DNA of 64,000 nt from Macrocystis pyrifera (GCA_031763025.1 JASSKH010000045.1:1531501-1595500), one strand, 5' to 3'; counted from the stretch's first letter, positions 45,088 to 64,000 are shown. Program-made: numbers and translations. Notes: generated from the letters alone by a model not told the origin.

Positions 45088-45103
45088 GTACGCAGGGGTA
45101 CGC

Positions 45104-45330
45104 CCCCCATCAGGCGGTATACCGATATAAGGCGGTATACCGATATAAAGCGCTATACCGATATAAGGCGGTATACTGTATACCTATATATGGTGGTCTA
45201 CCGATAAGGCGGTATACCGATATACGGCGGTATATCGATAAGGCGGTATACCGATAGAAGGCGGTATCCCGATAGAAGGTGGTATACATATATATGACGG
45301 TATACCGATACAAGGCGGTCAAAACCGCTC
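45104..45330. repeat. Minisatellite, GGCGGTATACCGATATAA unit
   Basis: About twelve degenerate units of 17 to 19 bp containing ggcggtataccgata. Minus-strand frames read as a Tyr-rich YRYTAL pattern and are artefacts. Confidence 0.85.
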
Positions 45331-46507
45331 GGCGCCACCGGAGAATTGCACCCTTAACCTGGAAGGAACCGGGCGGCTTCCCTCTATAAGGCGGCCATAT
45401 TGCTCTCGCGCGCCAGACCACCGCCTTACTTGGGGAGGGCTCGGGTCCGGGTGGGATCGGTCAGCTCGGCATGAGACCTGGGTGCCTAGCGGGAGCAGGA
45501 TCGGAGAAAAATAAAAAGTGTAGACCTGTGGAATTATTTGACAGGCTCGTGTCTACAAAATGAATGTTCTCTGCCGGTGTATTGTCACCAGCAGTAAGTA
45601 GTGTCAAGGATAAAAAAAATGTGGAGTTGCATTCGTACAGTAGTCTATGTATATTTGGGGAGGGGGGGTGGACGAAGCTGTGAGATCGAAAATTTGCTCA
45701 AAAGTCGTATTTGCAAGCTTGGTGTCATACTCGTGATACTGCTTGTATGTAGTGATGCTTCCATCAACGAGTGCTGCGGGGTTTATATATAGCTTTAAAG
45801 ACAGATTTTAGAGTGGTCTACAAATATGTATGTACTGATTTCTTTTTCTTCGCTGGTCGTTAAGCCTTTTGTTTTTCGGACAGTAGACTTCAACATTTCA
45901 ACGGCTATTAATGATTGCGGGCCTTGCGTGTTTTTTTTTTCGGTTACGCAAAAACGCCATCGACATGTTCCTCGAGCCAGTCCAAGCCCGAATGCCTCTG
46001 AAGAGAAAACCTTGTAACATTGTACACCTATATATATGTCGGCCATCAAAAGAAAGTGTCAGAGTAGGTAAAAAATAGTAACCAGGAAAAAAACGCCGCC
46101 TCGAGGAGCCGTGGCCGAGAGTGGCGGCCTCATTCTTGAAAAAATTCAAACGCGTGGAGAAAGAAGGTGCGTGTATAAACGTACAGGGTTTCCATTCAGT
46201 CAAGCGTTATGGCTTCGTACACCTACGCGGCAGCAGCGATAGAGCTCCTTATCGGCTGGTATCGAAGCCAATCACCACCTCCAAGAAGTCTTTGTCTCTC
46301 TAAAACACGCATCATGGGGTTTCTAAAACACGCATGATGGGGTTTCCAAAACACGCGTACTGGGAAAAGAAGGGCGCGTTCTGGCAACGTGCTACACGAC
46401 TTCAACAAACATATCACAAGGGCGACGGCGACGTCTGCTCTTAGTCCAGACTGCCCCGCTATGTATTTTCACCCCCAACGCTTGGTTTCTTCCTGTGGTC
46501 TTCACAG

Positions 46508-54006
<7,499 letters not shown>

Positions 54007-54395
54007 AAATATACATGCTACTGCTGCGTTAAGGCAACTCGTTCTCTTGAAAACAAAAAATGTTACCAGTAGGGTGCTTCGTGAGAAGGCGTCTCGTTCT
54101 CTTAAAAAACAAAGATGCTACGTACTACTAAAAAGGCAATCTGCTCTCTTAAAAATATGTATATTCAACTATTAATAATCTTGACAGGTTTGACGGCTTG
54201 ACTGACCGCCCCTCTACACTAAAACTAGTATATCTACAGTAGTAGGGACCGACGCATGCTACGATAAGGGTATACCTGGTATATGGCACTTTTGCCTTGC
54301 AAGGCAAATTTTCCTGACTGATGGGCGGCTCCTTAAGGGCGCTGACGACACTATACCCAATAAGGCGTGCCTTATCGCTTGGCTTTACAACACAG
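54007..54395. repeat. 3' flank of the helix-rich gene; short repeats
   Basis: Three copies of a ctcgttctcttgaaaa-like segment follow the stop codon. A segment near 54190-54240 (gcttgactgaccgcccctct, then acactaaaactagtat) matches the minisatellite unit at 54770. No gene was seen. Confidence 0.6.
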
Positions 54396-54504
54396 TATTA
54401 CGGGGGACCATAGTTAATAGGACCAAATATTGTGAGTAAAAATAGGTAAATATATGGGTTTTTATGTACACCATAGGTCCTATTAACTATGGACCCCCGT
54501 AATA
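54396..54504. mobile_element. MITE, TTACGGGGG family
   Basis: TA|ttacgggggaccatagttaa and ctatggacccccgtaa|TA. Reverse orientation relative to 51733. Confidence 0.85.
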
Positions 54505-54587
54505 GTACTGTGGCCTTCGCTACAAACCCAGGCAACGCACGGGGTTGCTTTTCGGATATTTCTCAAGCGTACACGTTTCTTAACTTA

Positions 54588-54682
54588 CCCCCGCTAGTAC
54601 AGCAGTCTCGTGGATGGTACAAAACACTTGAAGTTAGAGTCAAAGTGAGGTGCATGTACAGTGCGGTACTAAAAGGGTAATG
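54588..54682. mobile_element. Worn fold-back element, CCCTTTTAGTAC family
   Basis: ccgctagtacagcagtctcg at left and gtgcggtactaaaagggtaa at right, with a diverged centre. Confidence 0.4.
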
Positions 54683-54764
54683 GTTAAAAGCAGTTTTTGT
54701 GTGTCACTGGGATATAGACGTCCTCAAGTCAGGAGCCTCAGAAAAAAAAAACTGCAGGTGCTAC

Positions 54765-55345
54765 CGCTACCTTTAGGAGATCGCGGTTTGACCGCTTGAC
54801 CGACCGCCCCCTACATTAAAACTAGTGTGTTGACACGCGAGGAGACCGCGGTCTGACCACTTGACTGACCGTCTCCTACAATAAAACTAGTGTGTTGAGG
54901 TGCTAGGAGACCGCGGTTTGACCGCTTGACCGACCGTCCCCTACACTAAAACTACTGTGTTGAGATGCTACGAGACCGCGGTCTGACCGCTTGACTGACC
55001 GTCCCCTACGGTAAAACTACGTATTGAACGCCCAATGTTGGGAGGTGTCTCTAGTAGGAGTAGGAACGGTGCTCCCTCTCGAAAGGGATGCGTGGTTAAT
55101 GGTCAATTGACTTCGGTAAGCAACAAATGAGTACGCCCCCCCCCCCCTCCTACACTAAAACTAGTATGTTAAGATGCTAGGAGACGGCGGTCCGACCGCT
55201 TGACTGGCTGTCCCTACACTAAAACTAGTATGTCAATATGCTTGAAGATCGCGGTGTGACCGCTTCACTGGCCGCCCCCACTAAAACTGGTATGTTAAAG
55301 TGCTAAGAGACCGCGGTTTGACCGCTCGATTGACCGTCAGGGCCG
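54765..55345. repeat. Minisatellite, about 65-bp unit with CCGCGGT
   Basis: At least seven units of the form aggagaccgcggtttgaccg, cttgaccgaccgtcccctac, actaaaactagtgtgttga, interrupted at 55019-55138 by a family 8 repeat. Isolated units also occur near 52750-52850 and 54190. No reading frame is kept. Confidence 0.85.
55019..55138 (-). repeat. Interspersed repeat family 8, inverted copy
   Basis: The reverse complement reads ggggcgtactcat...ccattaaccacgcatccctt...ctactcctactagagacacc...ttgggcgttcaatacg. It is inserted within the 65-bp minisatellite. Confidence 0.6.
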
Positions 55346-55555
55346 GGGGAAACGGCGGTGCAGCACGGCGCGCTCCCCGTCGTCATAAATGTATTACCAC
55401 ATCATTTCCTCGGGCTCCAGCACAATAGTATGAGGAGCTCTGCCAGAAAACCGAATTTCTAGAAAAAAAAAAGTACGTTCAACAGGCCGAAAAAAGATGT
55501 GTATTCCGCGTGCGTGTCGGATAATAATGGTAACCGTGGATATATGTTTTCATTG

Positions 55556-55805
55556 AAGAATGTGTATTTTTGATTTGGCTGAAGGGGTGACCTGGATATC
55601 TGTTTTCTCATAAAAAAATGTGTTTTGATTGGCTAAAGGGGTGACCTGGATATCTGTTTTCTCATAAAAATATGTGTTTTGATTGGCTGAAGGGGTGACC
55701 TGGATATCTGTTTTCTCATAAAAAAGATGTGTTTTGATTGGCTGAAGGGGTGACCTGGATATCTGTTTTCTCATGAAAATATGTGTTCTGATTGGCTGAA
55801 AGAGT
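55556..55805. repeat. Minisatellite, about 57-bp unit
   Basis: About four and a half near-identical units: ttttgattggctgaaggggt, gacctggatatctgttttct, cataaaaatatgtg. The minus frame repeats KTDIQVTPSANQN and is an artefact. Confidence 0.9.
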
Positions 55806-56149
55806 CACCGACTATGTATGGTAGTCTATGCTCAGTCTGCGCTGGCTGCGCACAGAGGGTGTAAGTAGTAGGAAACTATATCTTCTCGCCTACAATCTGC
55901 TTCCGATAGCTACACAACGGACTGCGGCCAGCATCACCAGACTACCATGGTTTATATCCGAAACGTTTCCGCCCTGTGTCTCCGCGCTTGACCCTGAGAA
56001 AGGTCTCGTTTAGGCTCGAATGGAACGCGATGCGCCAACGAGTATTATTTCGGATGGAACAAATAATAGCGTCGCGACAGCTGCCGACGCATCGGTATAG
56101 TCAACCACAACTGAAGTTTTTCTCACCTCGGACACAGATAATCGATTCC

Positions 56150-56258
56150 TATTACGGGGGACCAAAGTAAATAGGACCTACGGTACACACAAAAACCTAT
56201 ATATTTCTATATTTTTACTAACAATATTTGGTTCTATTTACTATAGTCCCCCGTAATA
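56150..56258. mobile_element. MITE, TTACGGGGG family
   Basis: TA|ttacgggggaccaaagtaaa and ctatagtcccccgtaa|TA. Confidence 0.85.
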
Positions 56259-56309
56259 CTTGATGATGATGATCTATTACTGCAGATCATTCAGAGCAGA
56301 CAGATCCCA

Positions 56310-56835
56310 GATCTGTATGATATGTATGATCTCTATACCTGATCTGTATGATCTATATGATCTAGCTCATGTTGCCGGGTGGACGCAATGTAATCTGTAT
56401 GATCTAGAAGACGCGTTTCCTGAGTTGGATCTGTACGATACAGATCCTGCACAGCACTCCAGAACGGCAGGATAGGATCTGGGTGATCTATCTGTAAATG
56501 ATCTATCTGTAGATTATATATCTGTATATGATCTGTTGATGGTCTATCTGTAGATGATATATCTGTAGATTACCTATTTGTAGATGATCTATCTGTTGAT
56601 GATCTATTTGTAGATGATCTATCTGTTGATGGTCTATCTGTAGATGATCTATCTGTTGATGGGCTATCTGTAGATGATCTATCTGTTGATGGGCTATCTG
56701 TAGATGATCTATCTGTAGATGACGTATCTGTAGATTGTCTATCTGTAGATGATATATCTGTAGATTATCTGTCTGTAGATGATATATCTGTATATGATCT
56801 CTCTGTAGATGATCTGTCTGTAGATGATATATCCG
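56310..56835. repeat. TGATCTATCTGTAGA minisatellite
   Basis: A loose gatctgtatgat array (56310-56440) passes into a dense array of 15-bp words tgatctatctgtaga and tgatctatctgttga (56475-56830). The minus frame repeats IDHLQ and is an artefact. Confidence 0.9.
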
Positions 56836-57227
56836 ATTGGTGGAAGTTTGAGGTTTTTCCGCCGGTCGCCCGCAATAAAAGCACCGCCAGACCTCCGATG
56901 CCATTCTGTTTTCGTCGAGTGTGGCGATAGTTCACGCGGGAAGTACCCATGAGCGGGCCATGCTTGTTGGCGTTTTCACATTCATACGGTATGTACGTAT
57001 GTACGATAGAGGGGAAGAGGGGGGGGGTACTCATATGTTGCTAGGGGGTGTCTTAACCCCCCCAAAGAGCATTGGAACGAACCGAATGAAATATGTTTTG
57101 CCACATGACTTGGGAGTAGGTTTAGCAATCTGGGAGAAAGGATCTTTAGGGGTGTTTTTGACTTGAAAATTGCGTCGGGCGGTCTGCACTCCGGAATCGT
57201 CGTCCGCAATTGAGAAATTTCCTGGTT

Positions 57228-57388
57228 CGATGCAAACGTGGCGCAGCCGCGTTTATGGCCAGATTTGGCCCGTTTTGGCTACGGTTTGGGGTCAGGGTCA
57301 GGGGGTCAGGGTCAGGGTCAGGGTCAGGGTTAGAGTCAGGGGTTGGGTTGGGTCTTCGCCCGTACCTTGATCCTAACAGGAATCAAAA
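57228..57388. repeat. Interspersed repeat with (GGTCAG)n tract, copy 2
   Basis: Matches 11972-12090 (gtggcgcagccgcgtttatg, gcccgttttggctacgg, then ggggtcagggtcaggg). A C-rich gaaccctaacccgaacccga tract lies at 57575-57612, in inverse orientation. Confidence 0.55.
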
Positions 57389-58010
57389 TACCTGAACAGC
57401 TTACAAGCCTGAAGATCCTTTCTCCCAGATTGTAAGGCGATCATTGAATTGGTGCTGATTGGTTATGAAACACGATTAGATTCAGTGCAATCCGACAAAA
57501 ACAAACGAGGGGTGGACAGACCTTGATAGTAGATATTTATGGGTTTTGTGTTGGACGCCTGAAGCCGACCCTCCGACCCAAACCCGAACCCTAACCCGAA
57601 CCCGAACCCTATGCCAGTGGTCAGTGCTGGGATGCTGTGCTTGTTAAGACTCGAGGTTGGCTCGGCCGGCGTGGATGCTGAGCTTGGGAAGACTCTAGGT
57701 TGACTCGGGATGACTCGGGATGGTGTGGCTGGGAACGACTCGAAAGTTGATTAAGCCGCGTAAAACATACCCCTAGCCAATCAGAGTGCCTAATTAGCTA
57801 CCCCAGGAAGATCTACTATCAAGGTTTGTCCACTACCGAAACAAACAGTACATCTCGGAGGAGGAAGAACACAGGTATTGCACCCCCTTTTCTTCTCTAG
57901 GATCTAGGAGGACCGAACGGCCCGACCGAACGGGCACATATAGCATCTCGCTTGATGTAGATGGACATCACCGAAGATGGGCGTGGACACCAATTGCCAC
58001 ACAAACACAC

Positions 58011-58085
58011 CGCGTCGTGTCGTGCAATATGCAAAAGGATGCCGTTCGTGTTGATTCGGCTGGCGAGGCCCAGGATAAAATCATT
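58011..58085 (-). CDS. Possible exon with LamG-like NGILLH segment
   Basis: On the minus strand, acceptor ggctgatgcag and donor gcg|gtgtgt bound a 75-nt phase-0 segment encoding NDFILGLASRINTNGILLHI and ARHDA. The R-TNGILLHI pattern resembles the start of laminin-G-like domains (weak, from general knowledge). It could be a downstream exon of the 61643-64000 gene, which also ends in phase 0, but nothing ties them. Confidence 0.25.
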
Positions 58086-58108
58086 CTGCATCAGCCCGCA
58101 CCGTAGTC

Positions 58109-58220
58109 TATTACGGAGGGTCATAGTAAATAGGACCTACGGTACACACAAAAAAAAAACATGTATTTACCTATTTTTACTAACGTAATTTGGTCCCATT
58201 TACTATGGCCCCCCGTAATG
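58109..58220. mobile_element. MITE, TTACGGGGG family
   Basis: TA|ttacggagggtcatagtaaa and ctatggccccccgtaa at right, where the flank is TG instead of TA. Confidence 0.8.
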
Positions 58221-58984
58221 GCAGATTATCCCTTCGGCCCAATTATAGCCCGGACCGTGGCATGCGGCCGAGGGCACTCCTTTCTCTGCCTTGCACACGC
58301 GTTCTCTTGTTTTTGCTCACCACTGCTAATTGCTTGTCTGGCGGGCGTGGTGTTGTAGAGCCTGGCATGGCGTTACACGCCCCGGTAAAGGGGGTATTAT
58401 ACTGTACCCACCGAGTACGACTGCCGTCCCGTTGTGGGGACCAAAAACTCGGAATTATATACTCGTACTCGTAGTAAGACGGAGCTTTCTGTATGTAACT
58501 GCGCACTACGTACGGGCTAAAAGGGTGTTAAGCGCTACAACCGCTTTTTGCTGCGCATACGAGGGCTACATACGTGCAGTGTCCAACGGCTCAGATGACC
58601 TGTGCGTCGACCTTTCGTCTGTTTTCCCGTCGCAGAGGGTGGAAGATGCTTGTCTCCAGACAGACAGACACCCTGGCCCGGGCAGCATAACAAAAGAACA
58701 AGGTACTAGTGTCGGTTCGTTCTGGTGGTGTCTCCAGCAGTTAGACACGTATATACCGGCACATTTCTTCGCTCGAACGTCTCCAGCGTGTAAAACAAAT
58801 TACAGTCGTCCATTCGTGCGTCCGAGTATATCTCCCAAGCGTTTGAAGTTTAAAACGCGCGTTCGTTCGGGGGGTGTCCCCCGGCATGTTACAAAACGCC
58901 TTTCTTCATTCGGAATTATCTCCAGCTTTTTTTACCCGTCGTAATAGGTTGGAAAACGCTTGTCTCCACACGTCGCTGACTCCA

Positions 58985-59021
<37 letters not shown>

Positions 59022-60856
59022 CAGCAATTGAAATGTTGAAAAAAAAAAAAAAACACTCCGTTCTTCGAACGTCTCCAGCGATTCAAACGTTCCTACCTTC
59101 GTTCCGATATACCAGACACGAAGCACAATAATATTGATATTTATGACGCGGCGGGGCATCGTTCCGGAAAAATTCTTTTAAAACACGCGACACCGAGCCA
59201 AATGCCTAAATCTTCTTGCAGCTCGACCTCATACACAAGTAAATGCGTCCGGCCAAATGCCTGAACAAAAAAAAAAAAAACCCCGCTCTCCTTATCCGAC
59301 CAAATATAATTCGGTTGGGTTCGGAAAAACAGCACGAAACGCTTTGTTTCTCAAAAACAAGTCCGGCGGACGACGAATAATACCCACTCAAAACAAAACG
59401 CAGCTTGCAAAGCTGAGCATCAATAAATTTATTCTCGTGATCGAGACTCACAGCTGACGCACGAAAACCAACGCTTAGCCGGCGTGTAGCATCACAGAGA
59501 GACGCAGCTTGCACAGCAAATGACCTCCAAACTAACAACGTGTGTTCGAAACTCGCAGCTCTGACGTTGAGTACGTATATATACGAACTACAAAAAGTTA
59601 TTCGCCGTACAGTCAAGAAATAAAGGGAAACAGAACTGGTTCGCCAAAACTATTCCCCCTAAAGCACGACAACCATCCTTCCCCGCTTCAGACATTCTCC
59701 ACTCCTGCAACTGCAATACGAAATAACAACCCGGCACACAAGAGGTAACACTACTCCCACCATCACAGCTAGAACGCGAAACGACGTATATATAAAAACA
59801 TATTACATACCAGGCATAGATATTTCTCTTTTAGGTGCACACACAAGGGGGAAACTCACACTGCAACTCCACAGCCAAAACGCGACTCGAGGTCCTTTTC
59901 CCTTTTCTCTCACGCGCATACACAAGATACAAAGCTAAGGCACGTCGCTACGGCCGAAGCGTGACTCTCCCTCCCTCCCCCCCTCCCTCCCTCCCTCCCC
60001 CCTCTCTCTCCCTCTCTCCCTCTGAGGCATGCCACAGTAGAGGTATAAGCACTTTTCTTCCTTCCAAGGCAAACACGTCTGATTGGCCGAGCTCCTTAGC
60101 CCAATTCAGTCGGAAAGAAAGTAGGCACGTACAATATTGTTCGTGCATCAACCTATCAATAGGCTTTGGGAATGCGGAGCGCCCATCGGGCCGCACGCTT
60201 ACCTTCCAGGTTGTAGGTGACGTGTAGAAATCTTCTTGCGAGGAACCTTAGAAAAAAATACAGGGGGTACCCCCGCAACAGCAAGCGTCCTCTCTCTCTC
60301 TCCCTCTCACGCACACAATGGTTGACGTATCAGAGACCCCAGGGCCGCCACTTGAAGTACGACCAACGTTTAATTCTCGCTGCCACGTTTCCAACTGTCA
60401 ACAGCTGTCAACTTTGTGAGTCCCTTAAGTGGCTCGAAGTAACGGTTCGCCGAACAGAAACTTCATTGTCGATAGGTTCGTCGAACCGTAACCTACGATC
60501 CGTAACGTACAGGACCGTTCCGGGTAAGAGGCGAGAGGCCGAAGATTGTGAGTGCTACGGTTGCGGTATGGTAGGACTTACTTTTTTTAAAAGTTCCTGT
60601 CGCTGACTCGAGGAGCTCTGTGCTGTTGGTAAGTCACCCAAATACTGACTTGGAGAACGCGTGCGCCCTTGAAACCAATGAACCATCCTATGGCCTCGAT
60701 CGCGAAGCATATCGGGCAACACGCATGGGATACGCTGCCTATAATGCCGGGTAGTCCCTCGGTCGAGGAACTCCGTGAGTCAGAAACATTTGCCTTGCAG
60801 GCAGAAAGTGCTGTGCAACCCTATGTATCGTAGCACGCATCAGCTATAAACCCCTA
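58221..60856. other. No gene recognised; degenerate repeats
   Basis: Loose tandem similarity is visible (gcttgtctcca near 58650 and 58960; gccaaatgcct near 59200 and 59250; gcagcttgca near 59400 and 59505). A (CAG)n tract lies at 58987-59020 and C/T-rich tracts at 59967-60022. No exon with firm borders was found. Confidence 0.45.
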
Positions 60857-60936
60857 CAACTCTGACCGAAAATATAAGAAACATTTAGATTCTGAAACCG
60901 ATATCAAACGGTGTTTATATTTCCGGTCAGAGTGGT
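60857..60936. mobile_element. Small inverted-repeat element, CTGACC family
   Basis: Ends caactctgaccgaaaatata and tatatttccggtcagagtgg; 80 bp. Confidence 0.6.
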
Positions 60937-61526
60937 ATATATCAATGCGATACGCTGTACTACCGCACAGCGGTACAAAACCTCAACACGAAAACAACAG
61001 CATTCTCCCCCCCCCTGATCGGTGGAGTCTCACGTATGTCCTACTGTCAATAGCCCAGCAACGTGATTAGAAGTCTCTGGATACCCCAAGGAGAACACTA
61101 TTCTTCAGACTCTTGACCAATTCTTGCCCAGGGTAAAAAGCTCAATAGCACAGCACATATAGGGGACGTATAGCGACCTACTGTACATCACGATTTAGAT
61201 AACGATGGGCAGATCATGACCTACATATCAGGATCTACAGCTTATAGATCATATAAATCTGCCGAAACGGTGTGTTGTGTCGAACCGCGTCACGCAGAAC
61301 CCCACCCGGTAAACGGTCCGCGAGCAGGCGCCTTAAAGAAGTCGTACGGATCACACCCGGCGCAAAGCATGATCTAACAAACCGTCGCGCAGGTCATAAA
61401 AAAAAAACAGTCAAGGATCTAAGCATCTACCTCGAAAGATCTACCAGATAGACCATGAACAAAAACAGACGGCTTCACTGGTCATGACCTGACCCGCGGG
61501 TCGGACTGAGGAGGGGCTCAGAATAT

Positions 61527-61642
61527 CACGGGTCGGGTCGGGTCGGGTCGGGTCAGGAGGTTTTGAAAATCCCACCGGTCGGGCCAGGGTACCCTGACCC
61601 GCCCCGCCCCGCCCCACCCCGACCCCACCCGCGAGGTCTGAC
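61527..61642. repeat. (GGGTC)n and (CCCCG)n tracts
   Basis: gggtcgggtcgggtcgggtc at 61531-61553, then ccgccccgccccgccccacc at 61600-61620. G-rich and C-rich tracts face each other, as in the repeats at 11972 and 57228. It begins right at the donor of the next gene's exon. Confidence 0.65.
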
Positions 61643-64000
61643 CTGATCCATGAACAGCCTTAGAAAACTGACGGGTTCCGATCTGAGTCCGATGTGTAAT
61701 CTCACTTCCCGCACCGCCCAATTCCGCACGTCATCCAGCTGCGCGGAAGAGACTTCCCGGCTTGTTTTACGTCCCCCCTCCCCCGGCGGAGGCGTTTTTT
61801 TCCGGTCCCCGATATACATGGCGTACTCTGCCGCGCGGGCCAGCGATTCATCCGCGTTCATCCCCACGGTTTGACCACCGCCACCTCCAGAAGAACTCCT
61901 ATCCGCAGTCACGGGATAGCCGTTAGCAAAAGCGGTCCGACAGTAATCCACGGGGACGGCCCCCGCCCTGAAAGCCTTGTGAGGCGATTCTGCAGAGAGG
62001 GGGTGGGAAGGAGATGACCCCTGGGGCGGCGGAGGAGGCGCGCTTGGCTGTCCCGGAGGATGGGGAAGCGGTTGCTGGTGGTACGCTTCGCCGGGCATCC
62101 CGGCTGTTTCATACGGTTTCGTTTTCGCGAAAGACCCGCCGCCGCCTCCTCCGTGGCGTCCGTAAGAAGGGCTGTGATGTGCCGTTTCGGACGAAACCGT
62201 CACCGGTGAAACGGTCGTCGAGGGGCTCGGCGTGTCTGGGGCGTGGGTCTTCAGGGGGCTGGAATCCAGGGGTGGTGCTCCATCATCGTTGTTCGAGGAA
62301 GGAGGGTAGCAGCGGGTGGAGTCCGAGTCTGAGAAAGAGCGATGGCTTCCTCTAAAAAGCGGCAACACAACATAAACAGACCGTTTGGGTTGAAAGGGAA
62401 TGTGGGAGGGAGAGGGGTAGAGGGGGGGGGGGGGGGGGGGGGGGGGGGGTGGGGTGGGGGGGGGGGGGGGGGGGGGGGCGTACTCATTTGTTGCTCGCTT
62501 TAATAATTTGACCATTCACCACGCGTCTCTTTCGGGGGGGGGAGGTGAGGTGGTGGGAGGGGGCAGGGGGGGAGAGTGTCAGCTGAAAGTGTTGGGGACA
62601 TGTCGGGGGTTTGGAAGATGTAAAGAGCGACCAACTCCTGGAGTATACCCCAACAAGCTCTGGGCATGATAAAATTGGCGACGTGCCTCTTCCGGTACTT
62701 TCCATTCCGACGGTTTAGAACGAAGCAACGCGAGACAGTCCGTGGGTCGCTCGCGACACGCGAGCGTAGCATGCTCGAGACGAAATCCAGCCGAGACGAT
62801 GACACTCAAACAATGGGGTGTCATTTCTCCTGTAGGCGACCACAGCTCCTACATCTCCTACATCTCCTGCAGCCCTACAGCTCCTACAGCTCCTACACAG
62901 CATACAGCTCCTACAGACCCTCCAACCCCTGCAGATCTTACATATCCTACAGCCCCTACAGCTCCTACAGCTCCTGCAGCTCCTACAGCCCAACAAAACG
63001 TGCTTAGCGTAAGAAATGGCTGGTCGCCTCACTATTACACAGCAGTACAACGGCTAAAAATGCTTTCATTGTTATATTTTGGACGCACCTTTCGTCCAGA
63101 ACGTCTTCGACGGTGACGACACCGAATCCCAAGCGAAACGCCTGCTTGCTGTTGGCGGCGGCGGCGGCGGCGGCGTTGGAAACCCCGTAGCCGTGGGGGT
63201 GCACTTCTGGCGACCGCGACACCGCCGACCCGGCCGCCGCCGACGACGAAGCCGCTCCGTGGGGGCCGTGGGAACGGTTGTGTGCACCCGAGGGACTGTG
63301 GTGGTTGACACCTTGGTGAGGGTGGTGGTGGTGGTGGTGGTGGTTGCGCTCGTCGTGGCCGACGTTGTCTACGGGGGGTGCTGCAAGGGTGTAGGCGGTG
63401 GAGGGAGTGGAGGGACCGCGGATAGGATGGAGGGAGAGAGGGAGGGAGGGAGGGAGGGAGGAGGGAGGGAGGGAGGGAGGGAGGGAGGGAGGCATCGCTT
63501 TTTGTTAGTATTTTACATCTCCGTCTGGACGCAGGGGTGTCTTTCGGGGGTACCTAGGAGGGGATGGAAGGAAGTGAGGCCTCGTTTTTTTGTCAATGTT
63601 GCGCGTTCTCCATCGGGACGCGGGAGTGTCCTCCGTGCGCCGCTGTGCCGTTCTGAACGTAGCAGCACTAGACGAAGGATAACTTCCGTATCTTGCTAAA
63701 TTGCCACCGGGGATTCATCTACCACTTTCGTCCCCTCCGGCCCTCTCTCTCCGCTCCCGCTCCCCCCCCCCCCCTCTCCTCTCCTCCCCTCTCCCGCCCC
63801 CCCCCCGCCGCGTCTCCCCCTTTCCTCCCATCCCCTCCCCTCCCCTCCCCCCCCCCCCTCTCCCGCCTCGTGTTCCACGGATACTACAACTTGCCATCCT
63901 ATCAGCCCTCCCCTCCCCTTCCCTCCCCTCCCCTCCCCTCCCCTCCCCCCCCCCGTCCTCCTTCCCGCTTACCGGCCTGCTGACGCGGAGTGCACGAACT
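61643..64000 (-). CDS. His/Gly/Pro/Ser-rich protein of unknown function (both ends missing)
   Basis: Minus-strand exons 63380-63089 and 62351-61643. A likely earlier exon 64000-63973 with donor ccg|gtaagc runs off the edge and fits in phase 1. Exon 63380 encodes PPVDNVGHDERN, a His7 run, an Ala/Ser-rich part, an Ala8 run, then QAFRLGFGVVTVEDVLDE. The split codon AG|A joins GSHRSFSDSDSTRCYPPSS of the next exon. That exon goes through Pro/Ser/Gly-rich linkers to a structured tail: MNADESLARAAEYAMYIGDR, SAQLDDVRNWAVREVRLHI, GLRSEPVSFLRLFMDQ, donor cag|gtcaga (phase 0). About 330 residues are visible. Long disordered linkers around two short folded segments suggest a regulatory or scaffold protein, but I recognise no family. 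Downstream exons were not found. Confidence 0.6.
62421..62540. repeat. Long G runs followed by family 8 fragment
   Basis: Two G runs (about 28 and 21 bases) are separated by tggggt. They are followed by gcgtactcatttgttgctcg and ccattcaccacgcgtctctt, the start of family 8. It lies in the intron between 62352 and 63088. Confidence 0.7.
62850..62995. repeat. CTCCTACAG short tandem repeat
   Basis: About sixteen 9-bp units of ctcctacag / cccctacag, in the intron of the His/Gly-rich gene. Confidence 0.9.
63420..63492. repeat. (GGGA)n microsatellite
   Basis: About 17 GGGA units with small breaks. On the minus strand it gives the pyrimidine-rich tract about 40 bases upstream of the acceptor at 63381. 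Confidence 0.9.
63760..63972. repeat. C-rich CCCCTCCCC low-complexity tract
   Basis: Runs of cccctccc and pure C fill the intron next to the donor at 63972. Frames through it are Pro/Ser or Gly/Arg artefacts. Confidence 0.8.

Noticed and set aside
63079..63699. 206-codon + strand frame rich in Val/Gly/Arg
   Set aside because: It is the antisense of the His/Gly-rich exon and of (GGGA)n. The minus-strand frame has splice borders that match in phase.

Overview
This window is nuclear DNA of a stramenopile. The best fit is a brown alga of the Ectocarpus type. That is an inference from four things: about 50% GC with no operons; short exons scattered in introns of 0.4 to 3 kb with GT-AG (once GC-AG) borders; a multi-exon Pmp-repeat (GGA[ILV]/FxxN) secreted-protein gene of a kind known from brown algae; and very dense microsatellites, minisatellites, MITEs and tRNA-derived SINEs. 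No bacterial features, rRNA genes, complete tRNA genes or CRISPR arrays were seen. All exon models were made by eye from reading frame, splice borders and phase. No transcript or homology search was run.

Layout. 1-217: 3' end of an unidentified + strand gene. 218-12,000: repeat-rich DNA with seven SINE copies (several in tandem), two families of small inverted-repeat elements and one unexplained minus-strand open frame (8065-8733). 12,571-22,108 (+): a Pmp-repeat protein gene of at least six exons, one of whose introns holds a decayed LINE. 22,109-28,600: minisatellites, a copia-type Gag remnant and one weak exon candidate. 28,605-36,200 (-): the best gene in the window, a seven-exon METTL2/METTL6-type tRNA m3C methyltransferase whose splice phases close perfectly; its introns hold repeat copies, telomere-like arrays and long G/C homopolymers. 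38,626-44,049 (+): an acidic, coiled-coil-like protein gene. 46,508-54,006 (+), perhaps from 44,976: a helix-rich hydrophobic protein gene with a (GTA)n tract of about 437 bp touching an exon and tandem copies of its own splice borders. 54,007-61,600: mostly minisatellites and MITEs. 61,643-64,000 (-): a His/Gly/Pro/Ser-rich protein gene running off the right edge.

The genes look like unrelated housekeeping and lineage-specific genes and do not form a pathway. The main theme is intron and repeat dynamics. In two genes, tandem duplications have copied exon ends together with their splice sites. In two exons an extra G in a G8 run breaks an otherwise good frame. At least eight interspersed repeat families recur, several not matching any element I can name.
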